Positions 9,001 through 18,357 are shown, counted from the first letter of the stretch. The stretch is DNA of 64,000 bases from Gardnerella coleohominis (GCF_002896555.1 NZ_MNLH01000001.1:248001-312000), one strand, 5' to 3'. Notes: generated by a model not told the origin, from the sequence alone. Numbers and translations are program-made.

Positions 9001-9939
9001 TTGGCTCTTCTTGACGACGTCAAAAATGAACTCGTATCAAACGATAATGAGCTCCCGACTGTCATTATGGCTCAAGCAGCAGCAATGATGCGCTTTGGTG
9101 GCGGTTTGCGACCAGTTAACAATAAGGCTGTAATCCGAGCGCAATTCGACTCATTGAGTACTGCACAATGGCTTGTAGATGTTTTACGCATACAATGCAA
9201 GCGCGATGCTGTAGTATCACAAGTCACTCGTCAAACTCCTAATGGAACTGTTGTTCGCTACGATGTTCTTGTTGAACATGGAGCTACTGCATTAGCCTTA
9301 CAAGCTGGTCTTTTGGATCGCAGGATGCGTATTGTTGCAGGTTTAGCACCTGAAATCGTTGGTGGAAATATAGCTCAAATTAAAGCTGCTTGGCGTGGAG
9401 CATTTTTGGCTCACGGTGCTATTTCAGACCCTGGCAAAGCAAGCTACTTGGAAGTTGTTTGCCCTACCGCTGAAGCTGCTACAGCTTTACAAACTATGGC
9501 TGCTCGCTTAGGTATTAGCGCTAAAGCTCGTAAAGTTCGTAGCTCTGAAAGAGTTACATTACGCGATTCTGACGCTATTGAACGTATGCTTAATCTAATT
9601 GGAGCTCCTCGATCCGCCAGAGAGTGGACTGGTAAGCGTTCTGATGGAGAGGCACGTGGTAAAGCTAATCGTTTAGCTAATTTTGACGATGCTAATATGC
9701 GCCGTAGCGCTCGCGCTGCAACTGAAGCATGCAAGAAGGTTAGACATGCTTTTGATGTTTTAGGCGATGATATTCCAGATAACTTGTTAATGGCAGGTCG
9801 TTTACGCCTGGAGCATTCTCATGCAACTTTGGAACAGTTAGGACATTTAGCTGATCCTCCTATTACGAAGGATGCAATTGCTGGTCGTATACGCAGACTT
9901 TTGCAACTTTCAGATAAGATTGAGAAATCTAGAGCTTAA
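9001..9939 (+). CDS. whiA: DNA-binding protein WhiA
   Basis: A 312-aa WhiA: a degenerate LAGLIDADG homing-endonuclease fold in the N-terminal two thirds and a helix-turn-helix at the C terminus ([20 protein letters not shown], about residues 275-295). WhiA is a sporulation regulator in Streptomyces and is linked to cell division and chromosome segregation in other Gram-positive bacteria. The start is the TTG at 9001 ([11 protein letters not shown]), 7 nt after a perfect AGGAGG at 8988-8993; the ATG at 8926 lacks such a site and would add unconserved residues. A strong terminator follows the gene. Confidence 0.92.
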   Translation: MALLDDVKNELVSNDNELPTVIMAQAAAMMRFGGGLRPVNNKAVIRAQFDSLSTAQWLVDVLRIQCKRDAVVSQVTRQTPNGTVVRYDVLVEHGATALALQAGLLDRRMRIVAGLAPEIVGGNIAQIKAAWRGAFLAHGAISDPGKASYLEVVCPTAEAATALQTMAARLGISAKARKVRSSERVTLRDSDAIERMLNLIGAPRSAREWTGKRSDGEARGKANRLANFDDANMRRSARAATEACKKVRHAFDVLGDDIPDNLLMAGRLRLEHSHATLEQLGHLADPPITKDAIAGRIRRLLQLSDKIEKSRA

Positions 9940-9965
9940 TAGTTTTTGATTTTTTAAAACATTTT

Positions 9966-9994
9966 ATGGGCACGTTAGATGTGCCCATTTTTTG
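9966..9994 (+). terminator. intrinsic terminator after whiA
   Basis: ATGGGCAC (9966-9973), a 7-nt loop, GTGCCCAT (9981-9988) and a run of six T. It ends the aroE-rapZ-whiA transcript before pgk. Confidence 0.9.
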
Positions 9995-10038
9995 TTGTTA
10001 ACGTTCTCATAATATGCTTTTTTGTTAGGTTTATGCGG

Positions 10039-10044
10039 TATAAT
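10039..10044 (+). promoter_or_regulatory. -10 box of the pgk promoter
   Basis: Consensus TATAAT lies 83 bp before the pgk start and 45 bp after the whiA terminator. A matching -35 at the expected distance is poor (T-rich, no TTGACA), so the promoter call rests on the -10 and its position. Confidence 0.5.
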
Positions 10045-10126
10045 CTCACTTGGCATTTATAGATTTTCGAAGCAATATCGCTTGTTTCGATTCACATTAC
10101 GCCATCATGGTTTGGAAAGGATACCA

Positions 10127-11332
10127 ATGAAGACACTTAAGGATTTGGGAGATTTGAGCGGCAAGCGCGTATTAGTACGTGCTGATTTCAATGTTCCTCT
10201 CAAGGGTACGACTATCACTGATGACGGTCGTATTCGCGCAGCTTTGCCAACCATCAAGGTTTTGCGTGAGCAAGGCGCTAAGGTGATTTTAATGGCTCAT
10301 CTTGGTCGTCCAAAAGGACAGGTTGTTCCTGAGCTTTCATTAGCTCCAGTTGCACAGCGCTTAGGTGAATTGCTAGGCACAAATGTTGTTTTAGCAGCAG
10401 ATACCTATGGTGAGGATGCTCAAGCTAAAGTAGCTGCCATGAATAATGGCGACGTTGTTTTGCTTGAAAACGTTCGTTTCAACGCTGAAGAAACCAGCAA
10501 GGATGCGTCTGAGCGCTCTGAATATGCTAAGAAGATTGCTTCTCTCGGAGACGTATTCGTATCCGATGGCTTCGGTGTTGTACACCGCGCTCAGGGTTCA
10601 AATTACGATGTTGCTGCCGATCTTCCAGCTGCTGCAGGTTTGCTTGTTGAGAAGGAAGTTAAGGCACTTTCTCGCGCAACTGAAAACCCAGAACGTCCTT
10701 TGACTGTTGTGCTTGGCGGTTCTAAGGTTTCTGACAAGCTTGGTGTTATTGAAAACTTGCTTTCTAAGGCTGATCGCCTTGTTATCGGCGGCGGTATGGT
10801 CTTCACTTTCTTGAAGGCTTTGGGTCACGAAGTCGGTACTTCTTTGCTTGAAGAGGATCAGCTCGAGAAGGTTAAAGGATACATTGAAACCGCTAAGAAG
10901 AACGGCGTTGAGCTTGTACTTCCAACCGATATTGTTGTTAACGCTGGCTTCCCAGCAGGGGATACTCCAGTTGCTCCAGAAGTAGTTCCAGCTGACGCTA
11001 TTCCTGCAGACAAGATGGGCTTGGATATTGGCCCTGATTCTCAGAAGCTTTTCCACGACAAGATTGTTGATTCCAAGACTGTTGTTTGGAATGGACCAAT
11101 GGGTGTGTTCGAGGTCCCAGAGTTTGCTGCTGGTACTCGTGCTGTTGCACAAGGCTTAGTTGATGCAACGAAGAATGGCACTTTCACTATTGTTGGCGGT
11201 GGTGATTCTGCTTCTGCAGTTCGTAACCTTGGCTTCCCAGAAGATGGCTTCTCGCACATTTCTACTGGCGGCGGTGCTTCTCTCGAATTCTTGGAAGGTA
11301 AGACTCTTCCAGGTTTGAGCGTACTTGAGTAA
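10127..11332 (+). CDS. pgk: phosphoglycerate kinase
   Basis: A 401-aa phosphoglycerate kinase, which transfers phosphate from 1,3-bisphosphoglycerate to ADP in the lower half of glycolysis (here fed by the bifid shunt). The N-terminal [13 protein letters not shown] signature, the HLGRPKG loop, [11 protein letters not shown] and the C-terminal nucleotide-binding GGGDSASAV and [13 protein letters not shown] are all present. ATG at 10127 is chosen: it begins MKTLKDLGD and follows GGAAAGG, while the long upstream extension is unconserved. Codon use is more GC-rich than its neighbours, as expected for a highly expressed gene. A strong hairpin terminator follows. Confidence 0.97.
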   Translation: MKTLKDLGDLSGKRVLVRADFNVPLKGTTITDDGRIRAALPTIKVLREQGAKVILMAHLGRPKGQVVPELSLAPVAQRLGELLGTNVVLAADTYGEDAQAKVAAMNNGDVVLLENVRFNAEETSKDASERSEYAKKIASLGDVFVSDGFGVVHRAQGSNYDVAADLPAAAGLLVEKEVKALSRATENPERPLTVVLGGSKVSDKLGVIENLLSKADRLVIGGGMVFTFLKALGHEVGTSLLEEDQLEKVKGYIETAKKNGVELVLPTDIVVNAGFPAGDTPVAPEVVPADAIPADKMGLDIGPDSQKLFHDKIVDSKTVVWNGPMGVFEVPEFAAGTRAVAQGLVDATKNGTFTIVGGGDSASAVRNLGFPEDGFSHISTGGGASLEFLEGKTLPGLSVLE

Positions 11333-11407
11333 TAATTTTAAGCTAAGTTAAATTAATTTAGGTTAGATTAAGTTATATTAAATTAGTTTAAATTAGTGCG
11401 AACGTTA

Positions 11408-11460
11408 AATAGTGTGCTGGCTCTTATAAGTACTTTGAGTCGGCACACTATTGACTTTTG
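11408..11460 (+). terminator. long hairpin terminator after pgk
   Basis: A 16-bp stem: AATAGTGTGCTGGCTC (11408-11423) pairs with GAGTCGGCACACTATT (11437-11452), two wobble pairs, loop 13 nt, followed by TTGACTTTTG. The tail is only moderately T-rich but the stem is very stable. Confidence 0.75.
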
Positions 11461-11535
11461 TCTTATATTATTTATATTTGAGCATTATTTAAGCGTTATC
11501 TAATCGTCGTTTTTGTATTTGCTAGTAAAGGGTTA

Positions 11536-12342
11536 ATGTTGGTTCTACACAGAAAGCCGCTTGTTGCTGGTAATTGGAAGATGAACTTTAATCATCGTGA
11601 AGCTACGCATTTTATTCATAAATTTGCTTGGCTTTTGCGAGATTCTCATACTGATTATCGTCTTTGCGATATAGCGCTTATGCCATCTTTTACTTCAATT
11701 CGAAGCGTGCAAGTATTTGTTGAATCAAATAAGCTTCCTTTATTGTATGGGGCACAAGCAGTTTCAGTTACAGCTCAAGGTGCTTTTACTGGTGATGTTT
11801 CAGCAGACATGCTTGCTGCTTTAGGATGTTCTATGGTAATTGTTGGGCATTCTGAAAGACGTAAGTATCATCCTGAAGACGATGCAAATATAGTTGATCA
11901 AGTTCGAGCAGTTCTTGCCGCCGGAATGCAGCCTATTTTGTGCGTTGGAGAAAGTTTTGAAGAGCGCAAACAAGGAATTGAACTTGATTTTGCTGTAGGA
12001 CAAGTTCACGATGTTACTCGCGATTTAGATTCACAACAGGCTGAACGATTAATTATCGCCTATGAACCTGTATGGGCTATTGGCACGGGAATGGTTGCAA
12101 CTGCACAATCAGCACAAGATGCTGCATTTGCTATTAGAGAAGATTTGCGAAATACTTTTTCAGACACAGTTGCTGACAAAGTTCGTATTTTATATGGAGG
12201 TTCTGTTACTTCAGAAAATGCGTCTAGTCTTATACAAGAAAATGATGTAGATGGTTTTTTGATTGGCGGAGCTGCATTAGATGCAAATGAACTTGCGCAT
12301 ATAGTAAATATCGTCGCGTCTAATGGTAGCCTAAACGTCTAA
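11536..12342 (+). CDS. tpiA: triosephosphate isomerase
   Basis: A 268-aa TIM barrel interconverting dihydroxyacetone phosphate and glyceraldehyde 3-phosphate. All catalytic elements are visible: Lys in GNWKMN near residue 13, His in VGHSERRKY, Glu in AYEPVWAIGTG, and the phosphate-binding GGSV and GGAALD loops. ATG at 11536 with an AAGGG sequence just upstream (short spacing). It follows pgk but has its own 200-bp upstream gap and the pgk terminator, so it is likely a separate transcript, possibly joined with secG. Confidence 0.96.
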   Translation: MLVLHRKPLVAGNWKMNFNHREATHFIHKFAWLLRDSHTDYRLCDIALMPSFTSIRSVQVFVESNKLPLLYGAQAVSVTAQGAFTGDVSADMLAALGCSMVIVGHSERRKYHPEDDANIVDQVRAVLAAGMQPILCVGESFEERKQGIELDFAVGQVHDVTRDLDSQQAERLIIAYEPVWAIGTGMVATAQSAQDAAFAIREDLRNTFSDTVADKVRILYGGSVTSENASSLIQENDVDGFLIGGAALDANELAHIVNIVASNGSLNV

Positions 12343-12576
12343 TAATAGCCTAAAATAGTAGCCTAAATTAATAGTCTAAAAGCTTAGGTTATATTGGATA
12401 AAGTGATAATTTACCCAGGTAAATATAAATAATAAATATAAGTGAATATTGGTAGATATAAGTATTAACCGACACATGCAAAAACATATATAACTTAACC
12501 GATATGAATTTTATCTGATATCGGTCAATGGTTAGTATTATGCTCAATCAAAGTACTCTACAACAGGAGGTTAGTT
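12343..12576. other. tpiA-secG intergenic spacer with repeats and two palindromes
   Basis: The 234-bp gap starts with several degenerate copies of TAGCCTAAA just after the tpiA stop, then a palindrome ATTTACC-CA-GGTAAAT (12409-12424) and an inverted repeat ACCGATAT (12498-12505) / ATATCGGT (12518-12525) with a 12-nt loop. No T-run follows either. The second palindrome sits about 50 bp before secG and could be an operator; nothing coding was seen. Confidence 0.4.
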
Positions 12577-12825
12577 GTGAACGCTGTCAAGATTGTTTTG
12601 CAAGTTTTATTGGTACTCGCAAGCATTTTGCTCACTCTCTTAATTTTGATGCATAAGGGTAAAGGCGGCGGTCTTTCCGATATGTTCGGTGGCGGTTTAA
12701 CCAAGAACGCTGGAAGTTCTGGTGTAGCTGAAAAGAACTTGAATCGTTGGACAGTGTTTATTGCTTTATTCTGGGTTGTCATTATTGTGGCTCTAGATTT
12801 AATGAGTAAGTTCTCACTGATTTAA
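12577..12825 (+). CDS. secG: preprotein translocase subunit SecG
   Basis: An 82-aa protein with two membrane segments (about residues 3-23 and 55-78) joined by a Gly-rich loop, the SecG pattern KGKGGGLSDMFGGG. SecG joins SecYE in the inner membrane and stimulates SecA-driven export. GTG start at 12577 follows CAGGAGG with good spacing. tpiA-secG adjacency is common in actinobacteria. A strong terminator follows immediately. Confidence 0.93.
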   Translation: MNAVKIVLQVLLVLASILLTLLILMHKGKGGGLSDMFGGGLTKNAGSSGVAEKNLNRWTVFIALFWVVIIVALDLMSKFSLI

Positions 12826-12835
12826 GATTGTTTTT

Positions 12836-12866
12836 AATAGCGCGGTTTCGGCCGCGCTATTTTTGT
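12836..12866 (+). terminator. intrinsic terminator after secG
   Basis: AATAGCGCGG (12836-12845), a 6-nt loop, CCGCGCTATT (12852-12861) and a T-run to 12865: a 10-bp GC-rich stem with U-tail. Confidence 0.92.
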
Positions 12867-12882
12867 AAAAAGTGGTGTGTTA

Positions 12883-13713
12883 ATGTTGAGATTCAGTCCG
12901 TCTCTTATCGTAGCGGATTTGGATGGCACAATGCTGCATGATGCAGACGAGTTTGAAAGTAGATTTTTATCTGAATCGACAATCGATATTGTTAAGAGAG
13001 TACAATACAAAACTCATATTCCGCTAGCTATTATTACTGCTAGACCAGTTTGCTCTGCTCTTAAGATAGTGAAGTCTCTTAATGCTAACGTTTGTGCTTA
13101 CTTGAATGGTGCTCTAATAGATTTTGATTCTAACAATTCAAGCGAATCTATTTTGGCTTCTCAAAATCAGTCTGATTCAGTAGTTCGATTTGGTTTTTCT
13201 TCAAAGCGCGCTTGTGAAGTTTGCTTGAGTTTACTTTGTACGATACCTACTTTACGTATAGGTATTGTTATGAATGATATTCGATACACTAATTTCGATT
13301 TACATACATTGTGGAAGTCAAGTAATTTTATTCGCACTGATTTTCACGATATTCCAGATGGCATTGCAGACAAAATAATTATTGTTCCGCAAGATGATGA
13401 AAAATTACGTTTGGAAAGTGCTCTTCCTGAGGATTTTTCATTGCATATTAGCGAAGATGTTTTGTGGATGCTTACAAATCCTCTTGCGAACAAGGGGCAC
13501 GCATTGAATGTTATTTGTGAGCGTTTAAGCGTAAAGCCTAGTAGAACTGTTGTTTTTGGCGACGATATTATCGATATTGACATGTTCCGAGCAGGTGGAT
13601 ACGGGGTAGCGGTGTCGAATAGTAATCCACGGCTGCTTGAGATTGCGGATGAAGTTTGCGATTCCAATAACAGCGATGGCGTTGCCAACTGGCTTCAAAA
13701 CGAATTACTCTAG
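12883..13713 (+). CDS. HAD-superfamily (Cof-type) phosphatase
   Basis: A 276-aa HAD hydrolase of the Cof/class IIB type. Motif I is VADLDGTML near the N terminus (nucleophile Asp), motif II is in AIITARP, the Lys of motif III is in NPLANKGHAL, and motif IV is FGDDIIDIDMF; a cap domain lies between. Such enzymes dephosphorylate sugar phosphates or flavin/nucleotide precursors; the substrate here is unknown. The start is ambiguous between GTG 12877 and ATG 12883; neither has a clear ribosome site. It immediately follows the secG terminator and precedes a lipoprotein cluster. Confidence 0.82.
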   Translation: MLRFSPSLIVADLDGTMLHDADEFESRFLSESTIDIVKRVQYKTHIPLAIITARPVCSALKIVKSLNANVCAYLNGALIDFDSNNSSESILASQNQSDSVVRFGFSSKRACEVCLSLLCTIPTLRIGIVMNDIRYTNFDLHTLWKSSNFIRTDFHDIPDGIADKIIIVPQDDEKLRLESALPEDFSLHISEDVLWMLTNPLANKGHALNVICERLSVKPSRTVVFGDDIIDIDMFRAGGYGVAVSNSNPRLLEIADEVCDSNNSDGVANWLQNELL

Positions 13714-13918
13714 CGGTTTATTACAATCATCAAAATCGGACGGATCTTTTGCGCACGCTGTTACTGCGTTAGTGTCTGTTTCTTTAGTTTTTAAGGCAAG
13801 CGCGCTATAGCTGTTACTGCGCTTTTAGAGTATATTTGTGAGTGTTGAGAGAAAAAGGTCTCTGCTTTTGCAATATTTTGTATTGTAAGCAGCGCAAAAT
13901 AACACTAAGGAGTGTGAA

Positions 13919-14404
13919 GTGAAACGTAAGTATAGACTTGTTTCGGGTTGTTTGATTGTTGTCCTTAGTTGCATGTGTGGTTTGAGCGCGTGTGGTTCTG
14001 CTCAAACCAATAACAATGCTAATTCTGCAAGCAGTTCTTCCATTTCGAATGACTCCAGTAGTAAGAATTCGTCAGAAAATGTATCTCTTAAAGAGGTAGC
14101 TAAAAAATGCAATTTCAAGCCATTGGACTCTGATGAAAATGATTATCTCTTTGATGCAGTGCTTATAAGTGGAGACCAAGATGCTTCTGGAGAAAAATTT
14201 AAGAAAGATTATGCTTGTGCTATAAAAAATGTTAATCCTGGAGACCCAGTTGCAGAAAAATTTAGCGATAAGTTAGAATCTTCAGATATCAATTCTATTT
14301 CTGTTAATCTTGAAAACTATGACAAATATATGCCACCATATTTGGGTAACACTTATTACGTATACCCTACTTACGAGGGTATAAAAATAGTAAAACTTAA
14401 ATAA
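13919..14404 (+). CDS. lipoprotein, family A copy 1
   Basis: A 161-aa predicted lipoprotein of unknown function. The signal peptide is MKRKYRLVSGCLIVV followed by a lipobox L-S-A-C, so Cys about 26 would be lipidated and the protein held on the outer face of the membrane. A Ser/Asn-rich linker leads to a small domain with two further Cys (KKCNF and YACAIKN) that recur in the three following genes. GTG start at 13919 with AGGAG at 13908-13912. Its first 90 or so bases, including the ribosome site, are nearly identical to those of the gene at 15122, showing duplication. It ends earlier than copy 2 (YEGIKIVKLK) and lacks the final DDFNKLN segment. Confidence 0.75.
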   Translation: MKRKYRLVSGCLIVVLSCMCGLSACGSAQTNNNANSASSSSISNDSSSKNSSENVSLKEVAKKCNFKPLDSDENDYLFDAVLISGDQDASGEKFKKDYACAIKNVNPGDPVAEKFSDKLESSDINSISVNLENYDKYMPPYLGNTYYVYPTYEGIKIVKLK

Positions 14405-14534
14405 GCATTTTTTATTAGCAAATCATCCGTTTGATGTCAAAAATATTATTGAGTTAGTTCGTATTTTATAATATCGGCATCAGCCATTGACTATTAGATT
14501 TTTATATGTATAAATAATGGAGTTATTAGTAGTT

Positions 14535-15032
14535 ATGAGTAGAGCAAAAAAATTTATATATTTTGTAGCATTATCAATAGCCTTAACAGGTTTATCTGGT
14601 TGCGGTGAAAATAATGATAAAATAAATTCTTCGAGTCCGTCGGGAGATCCTATTAAGTCGTTGGCTGCAGAGTGTGGATTAAAAGTCATGAAGGATCCTG
14701 TATATTCTAAATATAATATGGCAATTATTAATGGTTTTAAAACGATTAATGATTTTAATAAAACTAAGTTGTGCTTGCTAAAATCTAATATTTCTACTGC
14801 AAATCAAGATAATATGTACACAACAGGGGCAGCTTCTTTTAGATATTTAAATTCGGATGTTGTTGCAATTGATCAATACAGTGATGATCCTGAAGAGTAC
14901 TACTACTGGGCATCTCCTTTAGTCAAGCGCAGTGGCAATTCCGATGAGGCACATCGTTATAATTATATTTTTATTATGACGAAAGAGGATTTTAACAAGT
15001 TCAATCTTTATCAATTAGGTCGAAAGAAATAA
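14535..15032 (+). CDS. lipoprotein, family B copy 1
   Basis: A 165-aa predicted lipoprotein: basic start MSRAKK, hydrophobic core, lipobox L-S-G-C near residue 23. After a short linker comes the same small domain seen in its neighbours, with Cys in AAECGL and KLCLLKS. It ends with IFIMTKEDFNKFN, a segment shared with family A copy 2. ATG at 14535 is preferred over 14517 because it gives a normal signal peptide; GGAG at 14519-14522 is somewhat distant. Function unknown. Confidence 0.7.
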   Translation: MSRAKKFIYFVALSIALTGLSGCGENNDKINSSSPSGDPIKSLAAECGLKVMKDPVYSKYNMAIINGFKTINDFNKTKLCLLKSNISTANQDNMYTTGAASFRYLNSDVVAIDQYSDDPEEYYYWASPLVKRSGNSDEAHRYNYIFIMTKEDFNKFNLYQLGRKK

Positions 15033-15121
15033 ATATTGCGAAATTTTTTAAATATTGCAAGGTAGTGTTAAGTAGCGCGAAGTTGCGCAAACTAACGCTA
15101 AGTAGTGATAAGGAGCGTGAA

Positions 15122-15709
15122 GTGAAACGTAAGTATAATCTTGTTTCTGGTTGTTTGGTTGTGGCTCTTGGTTGCATGTGTGGTTTGAGCGCGTGTGGTG
15201 AGCCTGCTCAAAATAGTGGTACTGTTGCGGGTTCTGTTAAAAATGGCACTAACCATTCTAGAACTGTAACTATTAGAGAGGCAGCTATTGCATGCAATAT
15301 CCCTGAATGGCAAGTCTCATCTGGATATTTGGAACATACTGCACTTTCTTACCAAGAATACGTAGAAGATCCTGGTTACGTTGATGATAGCACTATACCT
15401 GAGTATTCTAGAGAAAATAGTAGTCGTCTTTTGCATTCTTTGACTAAAGTTGTTCCGTGCGTTATCAAAGAATTAAATCCTGATGATCCTAAAGCTTTAG
15501 AATTAGCTTCTAAAGTTGAGAGAACATTCAGCAAGTACAATCCTGATAATCTTAATGACTACTTTAAAGAAAATGACCTCTCGTTTATTAATTATGTTGG
15601 ACGTTCGTATGTAATAACGTCACGCCCTTATAGAGGTATTGAGTTTCATGCTTTCAGTGTTGACGATTTTAATAAGTTAAATTCTAAGATGAATCATCGA
15701 ACACGATAG
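15122..15709 (+). CDS. lipoprotein, family A copy 2
   Basis: A 195-aa predicted lipoprotein whose signal peptide and lipobox (MKRKYNLVSGCLVVA, then LSACG) are almost the same as in the gene at 13919, including the preceding AAGGAGCGTGAAGTG. The mature part keeps the paired Cys positions (AIACNI and VPCVIKE with NPDDPKA matching NPGDPVA in copy 1) but is otherwise much diverged and longer, ending in VDDFNKLNSK. GTG start at 15122. A duplicated export signal attached to diverged mature domains suggests diversification of surface proteins. Function unknown. Confidence 0.72.
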   Translation: MKRKYNLVSGCLVVALGCMCGLSACGEPAQNSGTVAGSVKNGTNHSRTVTIREAAIACNIPEWQVSSGYLEHTALSYQEYVEDPGYVDDSTIPEYSRENSSRLLHSLTKVVPCVIKELNPDDPKALELASKVERTFSKYNPDNLNDYFKENDLSFINYVGRSYVITSRPYRGIEFHAFSVDDFNKLNSKMNHRTR

Positions 15710-15746
15710 TAGTAGTTTTTATTTGTTGCGAAGGAGTTGTTTTAGC

Positions 15747-16271
15747 ATGTTTAAGAGAATAGTTGCGTCTGTTGCAATGGCTGCTGCTGTAATGTGTTTG
15801 TGCAGTTGTGGTGTTAACAGTAATAATGTCAGTGCTATAAGTAAAAGCGATGGCTCTGTTGGTTTAGTTGCTAATAATTGTGGCATAACAGAGTCTGCTA
15901 AGGAGCCTTTATATAATAAGGAAGATGTTTATATAAATAACAATTTCTCGTCTTTTGATGATTTTTCTAACAAAGCGAACTGTTTAGCTAATTCTATTGC
16001 TCCGAATGATTCTTTTTTGAAGGATGAAGTAAAAAAATTGAGAAAGGATTATGAGGATAACAAGGAAGGGGTAAGTGTTTATTTCCATGGCGACTATGGA
16101 GTATTAATGAGATATACCCCTTCCGATAAGTGCGGTGAAATATATAATCCAGGTATGTTTACAAACATTAATTCCCACATCGACGCATCTAAATATTGTC
16201 GCGTTATACTCTTGATTAGTAGAGATAGTGTTAACGATATGATTCAATATGGTAGCTCTCGAAAGAATTAA
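15747..16271 (+). CDS. lipoprotein, family B copy 2
   Basis: A 174-aa predicted lipoprotein: MFKRIVASVAMAAA then a hydrophobic run and lipobox L-C-S-C near residue 20. The mature domain has NNCGI and KANCLANSIAP, aligning with the Cys-containing segments of the other three genes, and ends VILLISRDSVNDM like copy 1 of family B. ATG at 15747 with AAGGAG at 15731-15736. Last member of a four-gene same-strand cluster, probably surface antigens or binding proteins; function unknown. Confidence 0.7.
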   Translation: MFKRIVASVAMAAAVMCLCSCGVNSNNVSAISKSDGSVGLVANNCGITESAKEPLYNKEDVYINNNFSSFDDFSNKANCLANSIAPNDSFLKDEVKKLRKDYEDNKEGVSVYFHGDYGVLMRYTPSDKCGEIYNPGMFTNINSHIDASKYCRVILLISRDSVNDMIQYGSSRKN

Positions 16272-16631
16272 TTAGGCGTTACTAGGCTGTAGCGTGGTGC
16301 TTATTTTGTTTCGGACATTTGTGCAGAAATCTCGCTGTGAAAGCAACAAATAAACGGTGTTATATATTTGCGCGCACAGAAACCGTATTGAGTGAATGTC
16401 TGAAAACATGCAAAATCGGACGCAAATAGCTGTAAATCGGACGCGTTTGCAAAATTTACGGACGTTTTCTTGTTTTTTGGACGCAAAACAAGTAGAATCG
16501 GACGAAAAGGATGTAAATCGGACGCAAAATATGCTTGAGTTTTAAAATGTCCGATTTGAGGCGCAAATATAACTACAAACTTAACTAAAAAACGATATTG
16601 CAACAAACATAACTTACGAAGCGAGACCGCA
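16272..16631. repeat. intergenic spacer with repeated ATCGGACG octamers
   Basis: This 360-bp gap has no convincing gene. ATCGGACG occurs at 16415-16422, 16436-16443, 16497-16504 and 16517-16524, with partial copies near 16457-16464 and 16479-16483 and an inverted copy near 16550-16555 (TCCGAT). Most copies are preceded by AA and followed by CAAA or AAAA. Another copy lies at 13735-13742 upstream of the lipoprotein cluster. Spacing is irregular. It could be a clustered binding site for the adjacent AlbA_2 regulator or a degenerate repeat array; a minus-strand open frame through it is low-complexity and unlikely to be real. Confidence 0.5.
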
Positions 16632-18278
16632 ATGTTCAATATAAATTCACTATCTTCTCTAAGAGAGAGCAATCAATTAGAAGCAAAAGCAGCTTCAAAT
16701 GGTATGCCAAGAAATATGTGGGAAACGTATTGTGCTTTTGCTAACACGAATGGTGGAACTATCTTGCTGGGTGTAAGCGAAGATGCACAGCATAATTTGC
16801 AACTTGTTGGCGTGAATAACCCTGAGCATATGGTAAAAGATATTTGGGATACGCTAAATAATAAGAATAAAATTAGTTCAAATATTCTTATTGAAGAAAA
16901 TATTTCTATCGAGCAAACGGATAATAATAAATCTATTATTCGCATAACCGTTCCAAGAGCAAATCGTTCTGATAAGCCGATTTATATTAATGGAAATCCT
17001 ATAGGTGGTACGTATCGTCGTAATTTTGAAGGCGACTACAAATGTTCTCAAGAAGAGTATCAGGCGATGGTCCGAGACAATGGTTCGAGCGTAAATTCTA
17101 TGGATCAATCTCCGCTTCTTCAACACAGTGTTGACGATTTTGATATGGATACTGTACGATCCTATCGCAATATGCTAAGTGCAGTGCGTCCTCAACATCC
17201 TTGGCTTACGCTTGATATAGATGAATTTCTTATGAGAATCGGAGCATTAGCAAAAGACGAATCAAATAAGTTACATCCCACTCGAGCAGGTCTTTTAATG
17301 TTTGGTCATGAGTGGTGCATTATTACGGAATTTCCGTACTATTTTCTCGACTATAGAGAAATTACCAATGCTGATAGTAGGTGGAATCATAGGGTTACCA
17401 GTTCAGATGGTTCGTGGAGTGGTAATCTTTATGATTTTTGGAATACTGTATGGCAGCGCCTTTCTCGTAAAATCGATGTACCATTTTCGCTTAATTCTCA
17501 ATCATTAAGAGTTGATGATACCCCATTGCATATGGCAGTTAGAGAAGCCCTTGCAAACACGTTGATTCATGCTGATTATTATATGCGAGGAAACACGGTT
17601 ATTACATATAATGATGCTTTGAGTACTGATGTTGATGGTTCTTCACAATCTTCTATAGAAACAAATATCTTGAACACTGGTTTTAAGCTTTCTTTTGCAA
17701 ATCCTGGGTGTTTACGTATGCCTATAGAAGTGGCTTTGGCTGGAGGTTTTTCGGATTCTCGAAATCCCGCACTGCTTAAAATGTTTGCACTGATTTCTGT
17801 TGTTGAACGTGCAGGAAGCGGATTTGATGCTATTAGAGCTGGCTGTGATTGGGCTGGAATACCTCATCCAAGGTTAAGTGAGTCATTTAATCCTGACCGT
17901 ACCACTCTTGAATTTTTTGTAAGCGATAAGAATAACATTGTATCTAATAATGTGAAAAACAAAACGGATCTTAATACTGATTCATCAAATTTAGTGAACG
18001 GTACTTATAATTCAGGACTTGCTGATAATTCAGGACTTACTACAAATGCACTTTCGCAAGATTCTGATAAGTCACATAAGCGTATGAGCGTTGATGATTG
18101 CTATAAAAAGATTATTGAAACAGTACGTAATCATGGAACGATAAAGCGTGAACAAGTGCAAAATATTCTTAACGTGGGTAGCACCAAGGCTAAGCAATTG
18201 TTATCTAATCTAGTTAGTAGGGGAGATATTTCAGTTTGCGGAAAAGGTCGGTCTACTACTTACGTTTTTAACCGTTAG
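16632..18278 (+). CDS. AlbA_2-domain, ATP-binding, winged-helix regulator
   Basis: A 548-aa protein of the widespread accessory family with an N-terminal AlbA_2 (Schlafen-like) putative nucleic-acid-binding domain (about residues 10-135: E-S-N-Q-L-E-A-K-A, then AFANTNGGTILLGV), a central ATPase-like HATPase_c_4 part (VREALANTLIHADYY, about residues 300-320, and ERAGSGFDAIRAGC near 395) and a C-terminal winged helix (REQVQNILNVGSTKAKQLL, about 505-525). A disordered Asn/Ser linker separates the last two. It probably acts as a transcription regulator or nucleic-acid-binding conflict protein; the actual target is unknown. Directly downstream of the octamer-repeat spacer. Confidence 0.75.
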   Translation: MFNINSLSSLRESNQLEAKAASNGMPRNMWETYCAFANTNGGTILLGVSEDAQHNLQLVGVNNPEHMVKDIWDTLNNKNKISSNILIEENISIEQTDNNKSIIRITVPRANRSDKPIYINGNPIGGTYRRNFEGDYKCSQEEYQAMVRDNGSSVNSMDQSPLLQHSVDDFDMDTVRSYRNMLSAVRPQHPWLTLDIDEFLMRIGALAKDESNKLHPTRAGLLMFGHEWCIITEFPYYFLDYREITNADSRWNHRVTSSDGSWSGNLYDFWNTVWQRLSRKIDVPFSLNSQSLRVDDTPLHMAVREALANTLIHADYYMRGNTVITYNDALSTDVDGSSQSSIETNILNTGFKLSFANPGCLRMPIEVALAGGFSDSRNPALLKMFALISVVERAGSGFDAIRAGCDWAGIPHPRLSESFNPDRTTLEFFVSDKNNIVSNNVKNKTDLNTDSSNLVNGTYNSGLADNSGLTTNALSQDSDKSHKRMSVDDCYKKIIETVRNHGTIKREQVQNILNVGSTKAKQLLSNLVSRGDISVCGKGRSTTYVFNR

Positions 18279-18280
18279 TT

Positions 18281-18328
18281 AAACAAAAACCGCACATGTG
18301 TGGAAATTAATCCACGAACATGTGCGGC
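18281..18328 (-). terminator. bidirectional hairpin between the AlbA_2 gene and tal
   Basis: CCGCACATGT (18290-18299) pairs with ACATGTGCGG (18318-18327), with an inner GTGGA/TCCAC stem. Read on the minus strand it is followed by TTTTTGTTTAAC, a good tail for terminating tal. On the plus strand the tail is weaker, so it may serve both converging transcripts. Confidence 0.8.
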
Positions 18329-18357
18329 TTATGTTTATTTATTACTGATTAATCAAA

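Noticed and set aside
16301..16672. Minus-strand 123-codon frame over the octamer spacer
   Set aside because: The protein is just the translation of the repeats (FASDL-like units), overlaps the start of the AlbA_2 gene and has no ribosome site.
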